The notes under the pieces are model-generated. The model saw nothing but the letters and a program-made list of their open reading frames with translations. It was not told where the DNA came from and ran no database searches. From a virus, in IMG/VR virus record IMGVR_UViG_3300032323_003775, positions 1 through 29,657 of that record: 29,657 nt of DNA; one strand, written 5' to 3'. Position numbers and translations under genes: made by a program. How positions within the stretch are numbered: the stretch's first letter is position 1; every line of letters begins with the position of its first letter. Of this stretch, positions 7,060 through 16,012 are shown piece by piece.

Positions 7060-8008
7060 AATAGTTAAAGAAATCCAAAAAGCTACTCCACCACCTGTGA
7101 ACTATGCTTATCAAAAAGGAATTTCTTTCTCTCAACTAACCATATTCAACAACTGTCCCCACAGATGGAAACTGCAGTATAAGGATAGAATTAAAGCATT
7201 TACTTCTTCTATCCATACTGTATTTGGTACTGCAATGCACGAGGCTATCCAAAAATATTTGGATGTAATGTATGCTAGTAGTGGGGCTGAAGCCGATAGA
7301 CTAGACCTAGTAGAAATATTTCAGGAAAAGTTTGTTGGAGAATATAAAACCCAATACACATCAAACAACAAACAACATTTTTCCTCAGCAGAGGAAATGA
7401 GAGAATTTTTTGATGATGGAGTAGAAATTCTAAACTGGTTAAAGAAAAAACGAAACAAGTACTTTTCTAGAAGAGGATGGTATCTAGTAGGTTGTGAAAT
7501 ACCCATCGTAATTCAGCCAAATAAAATGTATAATAACGTATTATACAATGGATTTTTGGATGTTGTGATGTACCACGAACCAACTAATACATTTAAAATT
7601 CTCGACATAAAAACAAGTACTAGTGGATGGAGAGATAAGGAAAAGAAGGACGAAAACAAACAATTTCAACTAATATTATACAAACATTTCTTTTCAGAAC
7701 AATACAATGTCCCTATTGATAACATTGAAGTAGAATTCTTTATTGTTAAACGGAAAGTAATGGATTGGGACGACGAGAAAATTTTATCTCCACATCAAGC
7801 TTACAGAGTACAAACATTTGTTCCTGCTAGTGGGAAAATTAAAGTAACTAAGGCTAAAGAAGCTTTAAATAACTTTATAAAAAAATGTTTTAACACCTCT
7901 GGAGAGATAAGGGAAGAAGAATATCCAAAAGTTGTAAGCAAATGGAATTGTTTGTATTGTCCTTTTAAAGAAGATAAGGATAATTGTGGAGAAGGAATTA
8001 TTTTCTAA
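7040..8008 (+). CDS. PD-(D/E)XK nuclease of the RecB/Cas4 type, probable Fe-S protein
   Basis: 322 aa. Core motifs are visible: H67 in FGTAMHEAI, D174 in NGFLDVVMY, D189-I-K191 in KILDIKTS, and Q210 with Y214 in QFQLILY. Cysteines C39 (NNCPHRW), C304, C307 (NCLYCPF) and C316 match the one-plus-three cysteine pattern that holds a 4Fe-4S cluster in AddB and Cas4 proteins. A DNA-end-processing exonuclease in replication or recombination is the likely role. The start is TTG at 7040, the only common start codon between the in-frame stop at 7031 and the first motif. The gene ends the replication block; a 62-nt AT-only-like gap with TATATTTATAA at 8018, but no partner -33 box, follows. Confidence 0.85.
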   Translation: MPKKLPKIVKEIQKATPPPVNYAYQKGISFSQLTIFNNCPHRWKLQYKDRIKAFTSSIHTVFGTAMHEAIQKYLDVMYASSGAEADRLDLVEIFQEKFVGEYKTQYTSNNKQHFSSAEEMREFFDDGVEILNWLKKKRNKYFSRRGWYLVGCEIPIVIQPNKMYNNVLYNGFLDVVMYHEPTNTFKILDIKTSTSGWRDKEKKDENKQFQLILYKHFFSEQYNVPIDNIEVEFFIVKRKVMDWDDEKILSPHQAYRVQTFVPASGKIKVTKAKEALNNFIKKCFNTSGEIREEEYPKVVSKWNCLYCPFKEDKDNCGEGIIF

Positions 8009-8070
8009 CCTTTAGTATATATTTATAATATATAAGTATATTAATATTCACTAAAACAATTATTTAAATT

Positions 8071-8253
8071 ATGGCTAAAGACCTAACTTTAACAAGTGTA
8101 AAGATTCAAACAGATTTGTTTGAAAATTTCAAAATCGAGTGTGTAAAACGAAAATTTAGTTTTCAAAAGCTTGCTGATCGAGCAGTTTATTTGTATCTTA
8201 CGGATGAAGATTTTCGTAAAAAAATTACAAACCAAAACCTTACTGAACTTTAA
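8071..8253 (+). CDS. Ribbon-helix-helix-like small protein
   Basis: 60 aa. TLTSVKIQTDLFENFKIECVKRKFSFQKLADRAVYLYL (6-43) fits a short N-terminal strand followed by two helices, as in CopG/Arc/ParD-type DNA-binding proteins, with a final TDEDFRKKI. It could be a transcriptional regulator of the glycan genes that follow 9 nt later, or a widely carried phage protein of other function. A leader of 62 nt precedes it, but no promoter of the family described elsewhere in the window is evident. Confidence 0.7.
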   Translation: MAKDLTLTSVKIQTDLFENFKIECVKRKFSFQKLADRAVYLYLTDEDFRKKITNQNLTEL

Positions 8254-8262
8254 AAATAAAAT

Positions 8263-9699
8263 ATGAATAAAAGTTTTGATTATATCCCAAAGGATAAAAG
8301 AAAAAAAATCGTTTTAATTTGTGATGACATTAGAGTTCATTCTGGAGTAGCAACAGTTGCTAGAGAAATTGTTACTCATACTTGTCATCACTTTAATTGG
8401 GTTAATATTGGGGGTGCTATTAATCACCCAGATCAAGGTAAAAAATTAGATCTAAGTGCGGATAGTAATCAAATAGCAGGTATTGATGATGCTTATGTTA
8501 TGATGTATCCTATTAATGGATATGGTGATGCTGATTTTTTACGTCAGGTAATTAAAATGGAAAAACCTGATGCTATAATGTTAATTACGGATCCCAGATA
8601 TTTTGTATGGTTATTTAACATTGAGCAAGAAATTAGAAAAAATATTCCAATTGCATATTTGAATATTTGGGATGACTACCCTGCTCCTATGTACAACAAA
8701 CCTTATTATGAGGCTTGTGATTTGTTAATGGGGATTTCAAAACAAACTGTTAATATTAATCAACTAGTTTTAGGTGATAAAGGTAAAAACAAACTGTTTA
8801 GATATATTCCTCATGGTTTAAATCACAATGTTTATAGACCAATAGAGGAAAATGATCCCGAACTAAAGAAATTTAAAAAGGAATTCTTTGGAAAAGATGA
8901 TCCAGATTTTGTTCTATTCTTCAATTCCCGTAACATTAGAAGAAAACAAATCCCAGATGCCATGTTGGCATTTAGAGCATTTTTAGATAGTTTACCTAAA
9001 GAAAAAGCTGATAAATGTAAAATGGTATTGCATACTGAAGAAGTAAGTGATCATGGTACGGATTTGAGAAAAGTTAAAGAATATTTCTTTGATGAAAGTT
9101 ACCCTAATGCCGTTAAATTTTCCACTCAAAAGTTATCTTCAATCCAACTCAACTACTTGTACAATATTGCAGATGCTCAAATATTGTTAACTTCTAATGA
9201 AGGGTGGGGTTTAACCCTTACAGAAGCAATTTTAGCAGGTACTCCAATTATCGCTAACGTTACAGGTGGAATGCAAGATCAAATGAGATTTGAAGATAAA
9301 GATGGAAAATGGTTTACCCCAACTGCAGACTTCCCTTCAAACCATAATGGAACGCTAACTAAACATGGTGAGTGGACATTCCCAGTTTTTCCAACCTCTA
9401 GATCAATTCAAGGTTCTCCTCAAACACCTTATATCTTTGATGATAGATGTAAATGGGAAGATGCAACTGAAAGAATTAAGGAACTTTATAACTTACCTAG
9501 AGTTGAACGTAAAGCAAGAGGATTAAAAGGTAGAGAATGGGCAATTGGGGAAGGGGGATTTACTTCAGAAAAACAAGCTGAAAGAGTTATGGAAGCGTTT
9601 AATGAGTTATTTTCCACTTGGAAACCTAAAGAAAAGTACGAGATTACCAATGCTACAGAATACAAAGGAAAGTTTTTACCACATAAAATTTATTATTAA
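8263..9699 (+). CDS. Glycosyltransferase, GT-B fold, family 4-like
   Basis: 478 aa. The N-terminal Rossmann half opens KIVLICDDIRVHSGVATVAREIV (15-37), typical of the acceptor-side domain. The C-terminal half has FFNSRNIRRKQIPDAMLAF (219-237) and the donor-binding E-x7-E motif EGWGLTLTE (313-321), followed by AGTPIIANVTGG. It should transfer a sugar from a nucleotide-activated donor; donor and acceptor cannot be read from sequence. No membrane segment or signal is seen, so it acts in the cytoplasm. Its stop overlaps the next start (TAATG), and the next gene is a second GT4, so they probably act in sequence on the same glycan. Confidence 0.9.
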   Translation: MNKSFDYIPKDKRKKIVLICDDIRVHSGVATVAREIVTHTCHHFNWVNIGGAINHPDQGKKLDLSADSNQIAGIDDAYVMMYPINGYGDADFLRQVIKMEKPDAIMLITDPRYFVWLFNIEQEIRKNIPIAYLNIWDDYPAPMYNKPYYEACDLLMGISKQTVNINQLVLGDKGKNKLFRYIPHGLNHNVYRPIEENDPELKKFKKEFFGKDDPDFVLFFNSRNIRRKQIPDAMLAFRAFLDSLPKEKADKCKMVLHTEEVSDHGTDLRKVKEYFFDESYPNAVKFSTQKLSSIQLNYLYNIADAQILLTSNEGWGLTLTEAILAGTPIIANVTGGMQDQMRFEDKDGKWFTPTADFPSNHNGTLTKHGEWTFPVFPTSRSIQGSPQTPYIFDDRCKWEDATERIKELYNLPRVERKARGLKGREWAIGEGGFTSEKQAERVMEAFNELFSTWKPKEKYEITNATEYKGKFLPHKIYY

Positions 9700-10991
9700 T
9701 GAGCAAACCAGTTTTTGTAATTAGCAGCCCATACGACACTTATTCAGGGTATGGGGCTAGAGCTAGAGATATTATTCAAGCAATTTTAAATCTAGACAAA
9801 TATGATGTAAAACTTTTACCTCAAAGATGGGGGAGTACTGCATGGGGATTTTGTGAAGATAACCCTGAATGGAGCCATCTTCATCAATATAGATTAGATT
9901 CTCCTAATTTAAATGCTAAACCTGATATTTGGATGCAAATTACCATACCAAATGAATTCCAACCAGTTGGAAAATATAATATTGGGGTAACAGCTGGGAT
10001 TGAATCTGATTTGTGTAAAGCTGAATGGATTGAGGGTTTAAATAGAATGGACATGAATTGGGTTTCTTCTAATTTTGCTAAACAAACCTTTGAAAATAGT
10101 AAATTTGAAAAACGAAATAAACAAACCAATGCTGTTGAGGGGTATGTTCAATTGGAAAAACCAGTTGAAGTAGTATTTGAAGGAGCCAATTTAGATGTTT
10201 ACAAACATATTGAGCCTAAAGAAATTAAAACTATTAATTTAGATGAAATTAAAGAATCTTTTTGTTACTTATTTGTAGGTCATTGGATGGGTGGAGATTT
10301 TGGGCACGATAGAAAAAATGTGTCTCTATTAGTTAAATCCTTCTATGAAGTATTTAAAGACAAACCCCAAAAACCAGCTTTAATTTTAAAAGCTTCAATT
10401 GGTATTGCCTCTTATATTAGCAGAGATGAAATTTTAGATAGAATTAAAGTTATTAGAGAGTCTGTAAATTCTACTAATTTACCTAACATTTATGTTCTAA
10501 ACGGAGAATTTAGTGACGGGGAAATGAATGAATTGTATAACCACCCTAAAGTAAAAGCTATGTTATCCTTTACTAAAGGAGAAGGATATGGAAGACCTTT
10601 ACTAGAATTTAGCTTAACAGGTAAACCTATTATAGCCTCAGGATGGTCGGGTCATACAGATTTTCTAAAACAAAACCTAAGTACCCTAATCCCAGGAGAA
10701 CTAGAAAATGTTCATCCTAGTGCGGCTAACGATTGGTTAATTAAAGAAAGTAAATGGTTTAAACCTAGTACAGTTGAAATTGGAAGACACCTAAAAGATT
10801 CATATGCCAAATACAAGCAATATGTTTTAGGTGGAAAGCAACAAAAACAATATTCTAAAAGTAACTTTAGTTTTGGAAAAATGCAAGAACTAATTTCTAC
10901 TATTTTAGAAAAAAATGTTCCTGACTTTCCAAAACAAGTAGAATTAGTTTTACCTAAACTTTCTTTACCTAAACTTAAAAAAATAGAATAA
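9699..10991 (+). CDS. Glycosyltransferase, GT-B fold, family 4-like
   Basis: 430 aa. It starts VFVISSPYDTYSGYGARARDII, a GT-B N-terminal strand and glycine loop. VTAGIESDLCKAEWIEGLNRMD and WVSSNFAKQTF (about 97-131) mark the end of the first domain. The second domain has LFVGHWMGGDFGHDRKN (191-207) and the E-x7-E donor motif EGYGRPLLE (295-303) followed by SLTGKPIIASGWSGH. The last 60 residues are lysine-rich and probably lie outside the catalytic domain. It differs clearly from the preceding GT4, so this is not a simple tandem duplication. Confidence 0.9.
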   Translation: MSKPVFVISSPYDTYSGYGARARDIIQAILNLDKYDVKLLPQRWGSTAWGFCEDNPEWSHLHQYRLDSPNLNAKPDIWMQITIPNEFQPVGKYNIGVTAGIESDLCKAEWIEGLNRMDMNWVSSNFAKQTFENSKFEKRNKQTNAVEGYVQLEKPVEVVFEGANLDVYKHIEPKEIKTINLDEIKESFCYLFVGHWMGGDFGHDRKNVSLLVKSFYEVFKDKPQKPALILKASIGIASYISRDEILDRIKVIRESVNSTNLPNIYVLNGEFSDGEMNELYNHPKVKAMLSFTKGEGYGRPLLEFSLTGKPIIASGWSGHTDFLKQNLSTLIPGELENVHPSAANDWLIKESKWFKPSTVEIGRHLKDSYAKYKQYVLGGKQQKQYSKSNFSFGKMQELISTILEKNVPDFPKQVELVLPKLSLPKLKKIE

Positions 10992-10992
10992 T

Positions 10993-11436
10993 ATGAGCTA
11001 TGATAATTTAATTGAATGTGGGCGTTGTGGAAGTGATGCTTGCTACACCCAAGAAATTACTCCTGAAGTAAAACTAGAATTTTGTTATGGATGTGGATTT
11101 CAATCTCATTCACTTATGAAACCAGGAACTGAATTCTTTACTGAACAATTATCTCTACTTCCAGATTTATACAAATCTTTACTAGAGGAAGAAGAAGAAA
11201 CAGGTAAAGTTTGGATGCCATCTTTTATCAATGTAGCAGAAAAAGGAATGGTATTTGCAGATGGAACAGGTAGAAATAATTGGAGATGGGCAGGAGTAAA
11301 ATCTGTACCTGTTTCTAAAGAAGAAAAGAAAAAATACAAAGACTCAAAGTATAGAGCAGACATGACTACAATAAAACACTTTGAAGAACGTGACTTTATG
11401 GAAGCTTTATCGTATATTGGGGTGTTACCTGAATAA
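10993..11436 (+). CDS. Zinc-ribbon protein of unknown function
   Basis: 147 aa. The N-terminal zinc ribbon has C9-x2-C12 and C31-x2-C34, with the knuckles ECGRCG and FCYGCG. The remainder is a mixed domain with an acidic turn (LLEEEEETGKVWMPSF) and DGTGRNNWRWAGVK. I recall similar ribbon proteins in large T4-like marine phages, but no function is known to me. It interrupts the run of glycosyltransferases and may be a phage core gene around which the cassette grew. Confidence 0.75.
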   Translation: MSYDNLIECGRCGSDACYTQEITPEVKLEFCYGCGFQSHSLMKPGTEFFTEQLSLLPDLYKSLLEEEEETGKVWMPSFINVAEKGMVFADGTGRNNWRWAGVKSVPVSKEEKKKYKDSKYRADMTTIKHFEERDFMEALSYIGVLPE

Positions 11437-11443
11437 AATAAAA

Positions 11444-11782
11444 ATGCAAAGATTCTTAGAAAAAATATCTTGGAAATTTAGAAGAATTAATATATCTTTT
11501 TCCCTCCTCCATATTGACTGGAGTGGGGGATCAAGCTATTTTGGTTTTAGTATTTTTAAAATAGTGTATAATCTTAGAGCTTACTCATTATTTGAAGTAG
11601 TTTTTTTATTACCAAATAAAACAACACATAAATATTTTCATGTATATTCTTGGGATTTTTTGTTCCTACGAGGATATTTGGGTATGTTAGCTGAAAAATT
11701 ATCTGATAGGGAGATTTGGAATAGAAATAAATTGACTAGTTGGGATAAGTTTAGATTAAAAATTTTAAATAAAATACTATGA
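11444..11782 (+). CDS. Hypothetical protein in the glycan cassette
   Basis: 112 aa from the ATG at 11444, which follows the previous stop by 7 nt. An in-frame TTG at 11381 would overlap the previous gene by 56 nt and is less likely. The protein is basic and aromatic (KISWKFRRINISFSLLHIDW, then FFKIV-like and FEVVFLLPNKTTHKYFHVY) and looks strand-rich. No family was recognised. It overlaps the next glycosyltransferase by ATGA, so it is part of the operon. Confidence 0.6.
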   Translation: MQRFLEKISWKFRRINISFSLLHIDWSGGSSYFGFSIFKIVYNLRAYSLFEVVFLLPNKTTHKYFHVYSWDFLFLRGYLGMLAEKLSDREIWNRNKLTSWDKFRLKILNKIL

Positions 11783-12405
11783 AGATAAGTTATGCTATAA
11801 CAGTTAAGGATGAATTAATTGAGTTAGATAAACTTTTATTTAAACTTGAAAATCATAAAAGAGATGAGGATGAAATTGTAGTTGTGTACGATAGTGCAAA
11901 TGGGGGAGAAAATGTAAATCAATATTTAAGAGCTAAAACCGTTAACAAAAGTTTTTTTAGATGGCATGCATTTGAATTCAAAAATGATTTTTCAGAGTTA
12001 AAGAATTATTTAACTAAACAATGTACTGGTGATTATATTTTTCAAATAGATGCCGATGAATTTCCTCATGAATATCTAATTTCCATATTACCTACCATAC
12101 TAGAGTCAAACGCGGAAACTGAAGTATATCTAACGCCAAGAGTTAACACTGTAGAAGGTATTACTCAAGATCATATTCAAAAATGGGGATGGAAAATAGA
12201 TGAAAATGGTTGGATTAACTACCCTGATTACCAGTGGAGAATTTGGAAAAACAAACCTGAAATAAAGTGGATAAATAAAGTTCATGAAAGGTTGGATGGG
12301 TTTAAAACTTATGTTACCTTACCACCACAAGAAGAATTTTCTTTATATCATCCTAAAGATATAGAAAGACAAGAAAAACAAAATAATTACTACAATCAAT
12401 TATAA
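11779..12405 (+). CDS. Glycosyltransferase, GT-A fold, family 2-like
   Basis: 208 aa. The N terminus is KISYAITVKDELIELDKLL, the usual first strand and helix of GT2 enzymes. FKNDFSELKNYLTKQCTGDYIFQIDADEF (67-95) carries the metal-binding DxD at 91-93. A later WINKVHERLDGF segment resembles the acceptor/product region of the Waa-type subfamily. It is shorter than many GT2 enzymes but the domain looks complete. Donor and acceptor are unknown. Confidence 0.85.
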   Translation: MKISYAITVKDELIELDKLLFKLENHKRDEDEIVVVYDSANGGENVNQYLRAKTVNKSFFRWHAFEFKNDFSELKNYLTKQCTGDYIFQIDADEFPHEYLISILPTILESNAETEVYLTPRVNTVEGITQDHIQKWGWKIDENGWINYPDYQWRIWKNKPEIKWINKVHERLDGFKTYVTLPPQEEFSLYHPKDIERQEKQNNYYNQL

Positions 12406-12408
12406 ATT

Positions 12409-13059
12409 ATGGCAAACGGAATATATAAGATAACCGAAGACTTTGAAAAAGCTCTTTCAGATTATACAGGAGCTCCGTATACAGTAACACTTGATAATAT
12501 GAGTAATGCTTTATTTTTAGCATTATATTACGAAAAAAATATTAAAAAAAGTATTACAGTAGATAAAATTACAATTCCCAATAGAACATACCCTTCAGTT
12601 CCTTGTGAAATTATCCATGCTGGACTTCAGGTTGATTTTGAGCAAGTTAAAGGGAAAACAATTAAAGGAATGTATCCTCTAAAAGGCAGTAATGTTTGGG
12701 ATTCTGCTTTAAGTTTTACAGCAGGAATGTATAAACCTAATCAACATCTTTGTATTTCTTTTACGGGTCCATATAAACACTTTAAATTATCTAAGGGTGG
12801 AGCAATTTTAACAGATAATCATGAAGCATATTTATGGTTTAAAAGAGCTCGTTATAGTGGTAGAAGAGAATGTTCATACCATGATGATAATTTTGATATG
12901 TTAGGTTGGAATTTTTATATGATGCCTGAATTAGCAGCTCGTGGGTTACTTCTTATGAATCAATTTTATAAGGGTGAAACTCCCAAACATAATGAAGATT
13001 TAGAAATGCCATATCCTGATTTATCCAAATTTCCTATATACACCAAGTCGAATGGATAA
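12409..13059 (+). CDS. DegT/DnrJ/EryC1-type PLP sugar aminotransferase, half length
   Basis: 216 aa, against about 370 for the family. The N-terminal YTVTLDNMSNALFLALYY (24-41) corresponds to the cofactor-phosphate loop, D98 in VWDSA to the aspartate that pairs with the pyridine nitrogen, and K123 in SFTGPYKHFKLSKGGAILT to the Schiff-base lysine. The large domain continues through DNFDMLGWNFYMMPELAARGLLLMNQ, which matches the LGyNyRm...AA..l..QL block, and then the protein ends where the small domain should begin. The next gene starts 8 nt before the stop, in another frame. It may be a minimal form, a degraded enzyme or a sugar-binding relative; amino-sugar synthesis is therefore possible but not secure. 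Confidence 0.8.
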   Translation: MANGIYKITEDFEKALSDYTGAPYTVTLDNMSNALFLALYYEKNIKKSITVDKITIPNRTYPSVPCEIIHAGLQVDFEQVKGKTIKGMYPLKGSNVWDSALSFTAGMYKPNQHLCISFTGPYKHFKLSKGGAILTDNHEAYLWFKRARYSGRRECSYHDDNFDMLGWNFYMMPELAARGLLLMNQFYKGETPKHNEDLEMPYPDLSKFPIYTKSNG

Positions 13060-13759
13060 AAAAGTAGCAATTATGCAGCCCTATTTCTTCCCATATATAG
13101 GGTACTTCCAATTAATTAATTCAGTTGATGAATTTGTTATATATGATAACATACAATATACTAGAAAAGGATGGATAAATAGAAATCGTATTTTAGTTAA
13201 TGGTAAAGATCAATTATTTACTTTACCTATAAAAAAAGATTCTGATTATTTAAATGTTGTAGAAAGAACAATATCTGATACTTGGGTTAAAGAAAGAAAT
13301 AAGTTATTTAAAATAATCCAAACATCATATATTAAAGCTCCATATTTTGAAGTAGTAAACAAATTAATTGAAGATTGTCTTTTAGATAATGAACTTAATT
13401 TATTTAAGTTTTTATTAAATAATCTTAATAAAATTAATACATATTTAAATATCCAAACACCTATTGTAGTATCTTCAAGTGTTGAAATTGATCATTCTTT
13501 AAAATCTCAAGATAAAGTTTTATCTATATGTAAAAAACAAAAAGCAAATACTTACATTAATGCTATTGGGGGGGTAAAATTATATTGTAAAGAAACTTTT
13601 TTAAATCAAAATATTAATTTAAATTTTATAAAATCTGGAAATATAGAATATAAACAATTTACTAGTAATTTTATTCCATGGTTATCTATTATAGATGTAA
13701 TGATGTTTAATTCTGTGGATGATATTAAAAAATACTTAAATAACTATACTTTAGTATGA
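13052..13759 (+). CDS. WbqC-like family protein
   Basis: 235 aa, near the family length. The opening VAIMQPYFFPYIGYFQLI (5-22), then DEFVIYDNIQYTRKGWINRNRI (26-47) and LFTLPIKK (56-63), is the signature of WbqC-like proteins encoded in O-antigen and other surface polysaccharide clusters. The biochemical role is not settled to my knowledge; they often sit beside DegT aminotransferase, acetyltransferase and methyltransferase genes, as here. It starts at the ATG overlapping the aminotransferase end and overlaps the next gene by ATGA. Base composition is even more AT-rich than the neighbours by eye. Confidence 0.88.
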   Translation: MDKKVAIMQPYFFPYIGYFQLINSVDEFVIYDNIQYTRKGWINRNRILVNGKDQLFTLPIKKDSDYLNVVERTISDTWVKERNKLFKIIQTSYIKAPYFEVVNKLIEDCLLDNELNLFKFLLNNLNKINTYLNIQTPIVVSSSVEIDHSLKSQDKVLSICKKQKANTYINAIGGVKLYCKETFLNQNINLNFIKSGNIEYKQFTSNFIPWLSIIDVMMFNSVDDIKKYLNNYTLV

Positions 13760-14712
13760 AATGGAAAAAATTAGGTCAAATATTTGACCCTACAGTTTGG
13801 AATGATGGAATAGAAAGATCTTGGATGAAAAGTCATTCCCAAAGCCCTAGTACAATTGTATTTGATAATTTTATACGAGTGTTCTTTTCATGTCGACCTT
13901 ACCCATCAGATAATGGCCAGTATGTTAGTTATACTACTTACTTAGATTTAGATAAAAAGGATTTAACTCAAATTATTAATGTAGCAAATCAACCTGTAAT
14001 GGAATTGGGAGAGTTGGGAACATTTGATGAATTTGCTATTTACCCTACATCAGTTATTGAAAATGATGATAAATTGTTATTATACTATGCAGGGTGGACT
14101 AGATTGCAATCAATTCCTTATACTGTTTCAATTGGGTTAGCAATTAGTGATAATAAGGGTAAAAGTTTTACTCGTTATGGTAAAGGACCTATCTTAACTA
14201 ATTCTCCTTTGGAGCCATTTGAATTAAGTGGACCTAAGATAAGAAAGATAAATAATAAATGGTTTATGTATTACTTAGCTGGTGAAAAATGGCATATCCC
14301 CACAGATCGTCCTGAATCATTATACAAAATTAGATTAGCATTATCTGATGATGGGATAAATTGGGTTAAACTTAATAAAGATATTATTCCTAGTAAATTA
14401 GAAGAAGGAGAGTGTCAAGCAGGACCTGATGTGTTTTTTAAGGATAACCAATATCATATGTATTTTTCATACAGGCATAGTTTTGATTATAGAAATAAAA
14501 ATAGGGGTTATAGAATAGGATATGCTTACTCTGATAACGCAATTGATTGGGTTCGTGATGATCTTAAAGCAGGAATAGGATTATCAGATGAAGGATGGGA
14601 TTCAGAAATGCAACATTATCCTCATGTGTTTGAAGTAGAAGGACAACATTATATGGTGTATAATGGTAATGATTTTGGGAGATACGGGTTAGGTTTAGCT
14701 AAATTAATTTAA
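13756..14712 (+). CDS. Five-bladed beta-propeller protein, GH43/GH32-like
   Basis: 318 aa. Repeated blade motifs are visible: SPSTIVFDNFIRVFFSCR, then IYPTSVIENDDKLLLYYAGW, SGPKIRKINNKWFMYYLAG, CQAGPDVFFKDNQYHMYFSYR and HYPHVFEVEGQHYMVYNGND. Each pairs a strand ending in a Y-rich segment with a preceding acidic or proline position, and IGLAISDNKGKSF / IGYAYSDNAIDWV segments lie between. This is the furanosidase/levansucrase propeller pattern. In surface polysaccharide operons such proteins may trim or transfer sugars; catalytic acids cannot be assigned with confidence here. No signal peptide is present, so it would act in the cytoplasm. Confidence 0.75.
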   Translation: MKWKKLGQIFDPTVWNDGIERSWMKSHSQSPSTIVFDNFIRVFFSCRPYPSDNGQYVSYTTYLDLDKKDLTQIINVANQPVMELGELGTFDEFAIYPTSVIENDDKLLLYYAGWTRLQSIPYTVSIGLAISDNKGKSFTRYGKGPILTNSPLEPFELSGPKIRKINNKWFMYYLAGEKWHIPTDRPESLYKIRLALSDDGINWVKLNKDIIPSKLEEGECQAGPDVFFKDNQYHMYFSYRHSFDYRNKNRGYRIGYAYSDNAIDWVRDDLKAGIGLSDEGWDSEMQHYPHVFEVEGQHYMVYNGNDFGRYGLGLAKLI

Positions 14713-14715
14713 ATA

Positions 14716-15279
14716 ATGAATATACAAGGAAATAAAGTAATTTTAAAAGCAATTGAAGAATCTGATTTAGAACTATTACATCAGTGGGCAAATGATCCTG
14801 CAACCCAAGATATTATTGGTAATATTCATTTTCCTAGTTCAATAAATTATCAAAAACAATGGTTAGATAAATTGCAAAAAGATGAATTAAACCAACGTTT
14901 AGCTATTCATACCGAGGATGATGGAATTATTGGGTTATCTAGCATTATGAATATTGACTGGAGGAATAATCATGCTTGGCATGGAATTGTATTAGGAAAT
15001 AAAGATATACGTGGAAAAGGATATGGAATTGATACAGTTATGGCTACTATGAGATATGCTTTTGATGAAATGCATATGGAAAGATTAGATGGTTCAATTA
15101 TTGAATATAATTTAGTTTCCTATTCATTATATTGTAACAAATTGGGTTGGAAAGAAGAAGGTAGAAAGAAAAACTATTATTTTAGAAAAGGTAAATATTG
15201 GGACCAGATTATAGTAGGTATTACAAAAGAAGATTATTATAATTTAGTTGCTAAAAATAATTATTGGAATGAAAAATAG
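14716..15279 (+). CDS. GNAT-family N-acetyltransferase
   Basis: 187 aa. The layout is that of the RimJ/RimL/SpeG-like Acetyltransf_3 group: VILKAIEESDLELLHQWANDP at the start, GIVLGNKDIRGKGYGIDTVM (90-109) with the acetyl-CoA pyrophosphate loop RGKGYG, then MERLDGSIIEYNLVSYSLYCNKLGWKEEG, the helix-strand pair that completes the fold. Within a cluster holding a DegT aminotransferase, the natural substrate would be an amino sugar (PseH- or FdtC-like role), which is an inference from context. Confidence 0.9.
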   Translation: MNIQGNKVILKAIEESDLELLHQWANDPATQDIIGNIHFPSSINYQKQWLDKLQKDELNQRLAIHTEDDGIIGLSSIMNIDWRNNHAWHGIVLGNKDIRGKGYGIDTVMATMRYAFDEMHMERLDGSIIEYNLVSYSLYCNKLGWKEEGRKKNYYFRKGKYWDQIIVGITKEDYYNLVAKNNYWNEK

Positions 15280-16012
15280 AGATTATAACCTAGAATTGAA
15301 AGATACTTTAGACCACAAATATGCTTACAATTTTGATATAGATGTAATGCATCCTTATATGATAAAATCATTTGGATCTTTTTATGTATCAGGTAGTGTC
15401 TTAGAATTAGGGAGTTCTAAAGGTGATTTTACAAAACATTTATTACCTCATTTCGATGATATAACATGTGTTGAAGCATCTAATGAAGCAATAGAAATTG
15501 CAAAAGAAGCAATTGGGGATAAAGTTAAATATATTAATGGCTTGTTTGAAGATATATCTTTAACTAACAAATACGATAATATTGTATTAACACATGTTTT
15601 AGAACATATTACAGACCCAGTTTCTGTGCTGAAAAAAATTAATGATGAATGGTTATCTGATACTGGAGTGTTCTTTTTAGTGTGCCCAAATGCTAATGCT
15701 CCATCTAGACAAATTGCAGTTAAGATGGGTTTAATTACTCATAACAGTGCTGTAACACCCGCAGAAAAAGAACATGGTCATCAAATTACTTATACTTTAG
15801 ATACCCTAGAAAGAGATGCACGATTAGCTGGCTTGAATGTTGTTCATAGATCAGGTATATTTTTTAAAGCACTAGCAAATTACCAATGGGACCAGTTATT
15901 AAATACTGATATAATCTCAAAAGAATACTTGGATGGATGTTATAAATTAGGCCAACAATACCCAGATTTATGTTCAAGTATAATGTTAGTTTGTAAAAAG
16001 GGTTCAATATGA
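15269..16012 (+). CDS. Class I SAM-dependent methyltransferase
   Basis: 247 aa from the ATG at 15269, which overlaps the previous gene by 11 nt; a TTG at 15248 would add seven residues and is less likely. SAM-binding motif I is VLELGSSKGDFTKHL (44-58). The acidic end of strand 2 is TCVEAS, and NIVLTHVLEHITDPVSVLKKI is the post-motif II segment of Methyltransf_11/23 enzymes. The C-terminal part should bind the substrate. Cluster context suggests methylation of a sugar or glycan end. It overlaps the next gene by 4 nt. Confidence 0.9.
   Translation: MKNRDYNLELKDTLDHKYAYNFDIDVMHPYMIKSFGSFYVSGSVLELGSSKGDFTKHLLPHFDDITCVEASNEAIEIAKEAIGDKVKYINGLFEDISLTNKYDNIVLTHVLEHITDPVSVLKKINDEWLSDTGVFFLVCPNANAPSRQIAVKMGLITHNSAVTPAEKEHGHQITYTLDTLERDARLAGLNVVHRSGIFFKALANYQWDQLLNTDIISKEYLDGCYKLGQQYPDLCSSIMLVCKKGSI

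Noticed and set aside
8009-8070. Promoter before the ribbon-helix-helix gene
   Set aside because: TATATTTATAA at 8018 resembles a -7 box, but no TTG lies 17-23 nt upstream, so it does not meet the pattern used for the other calls.
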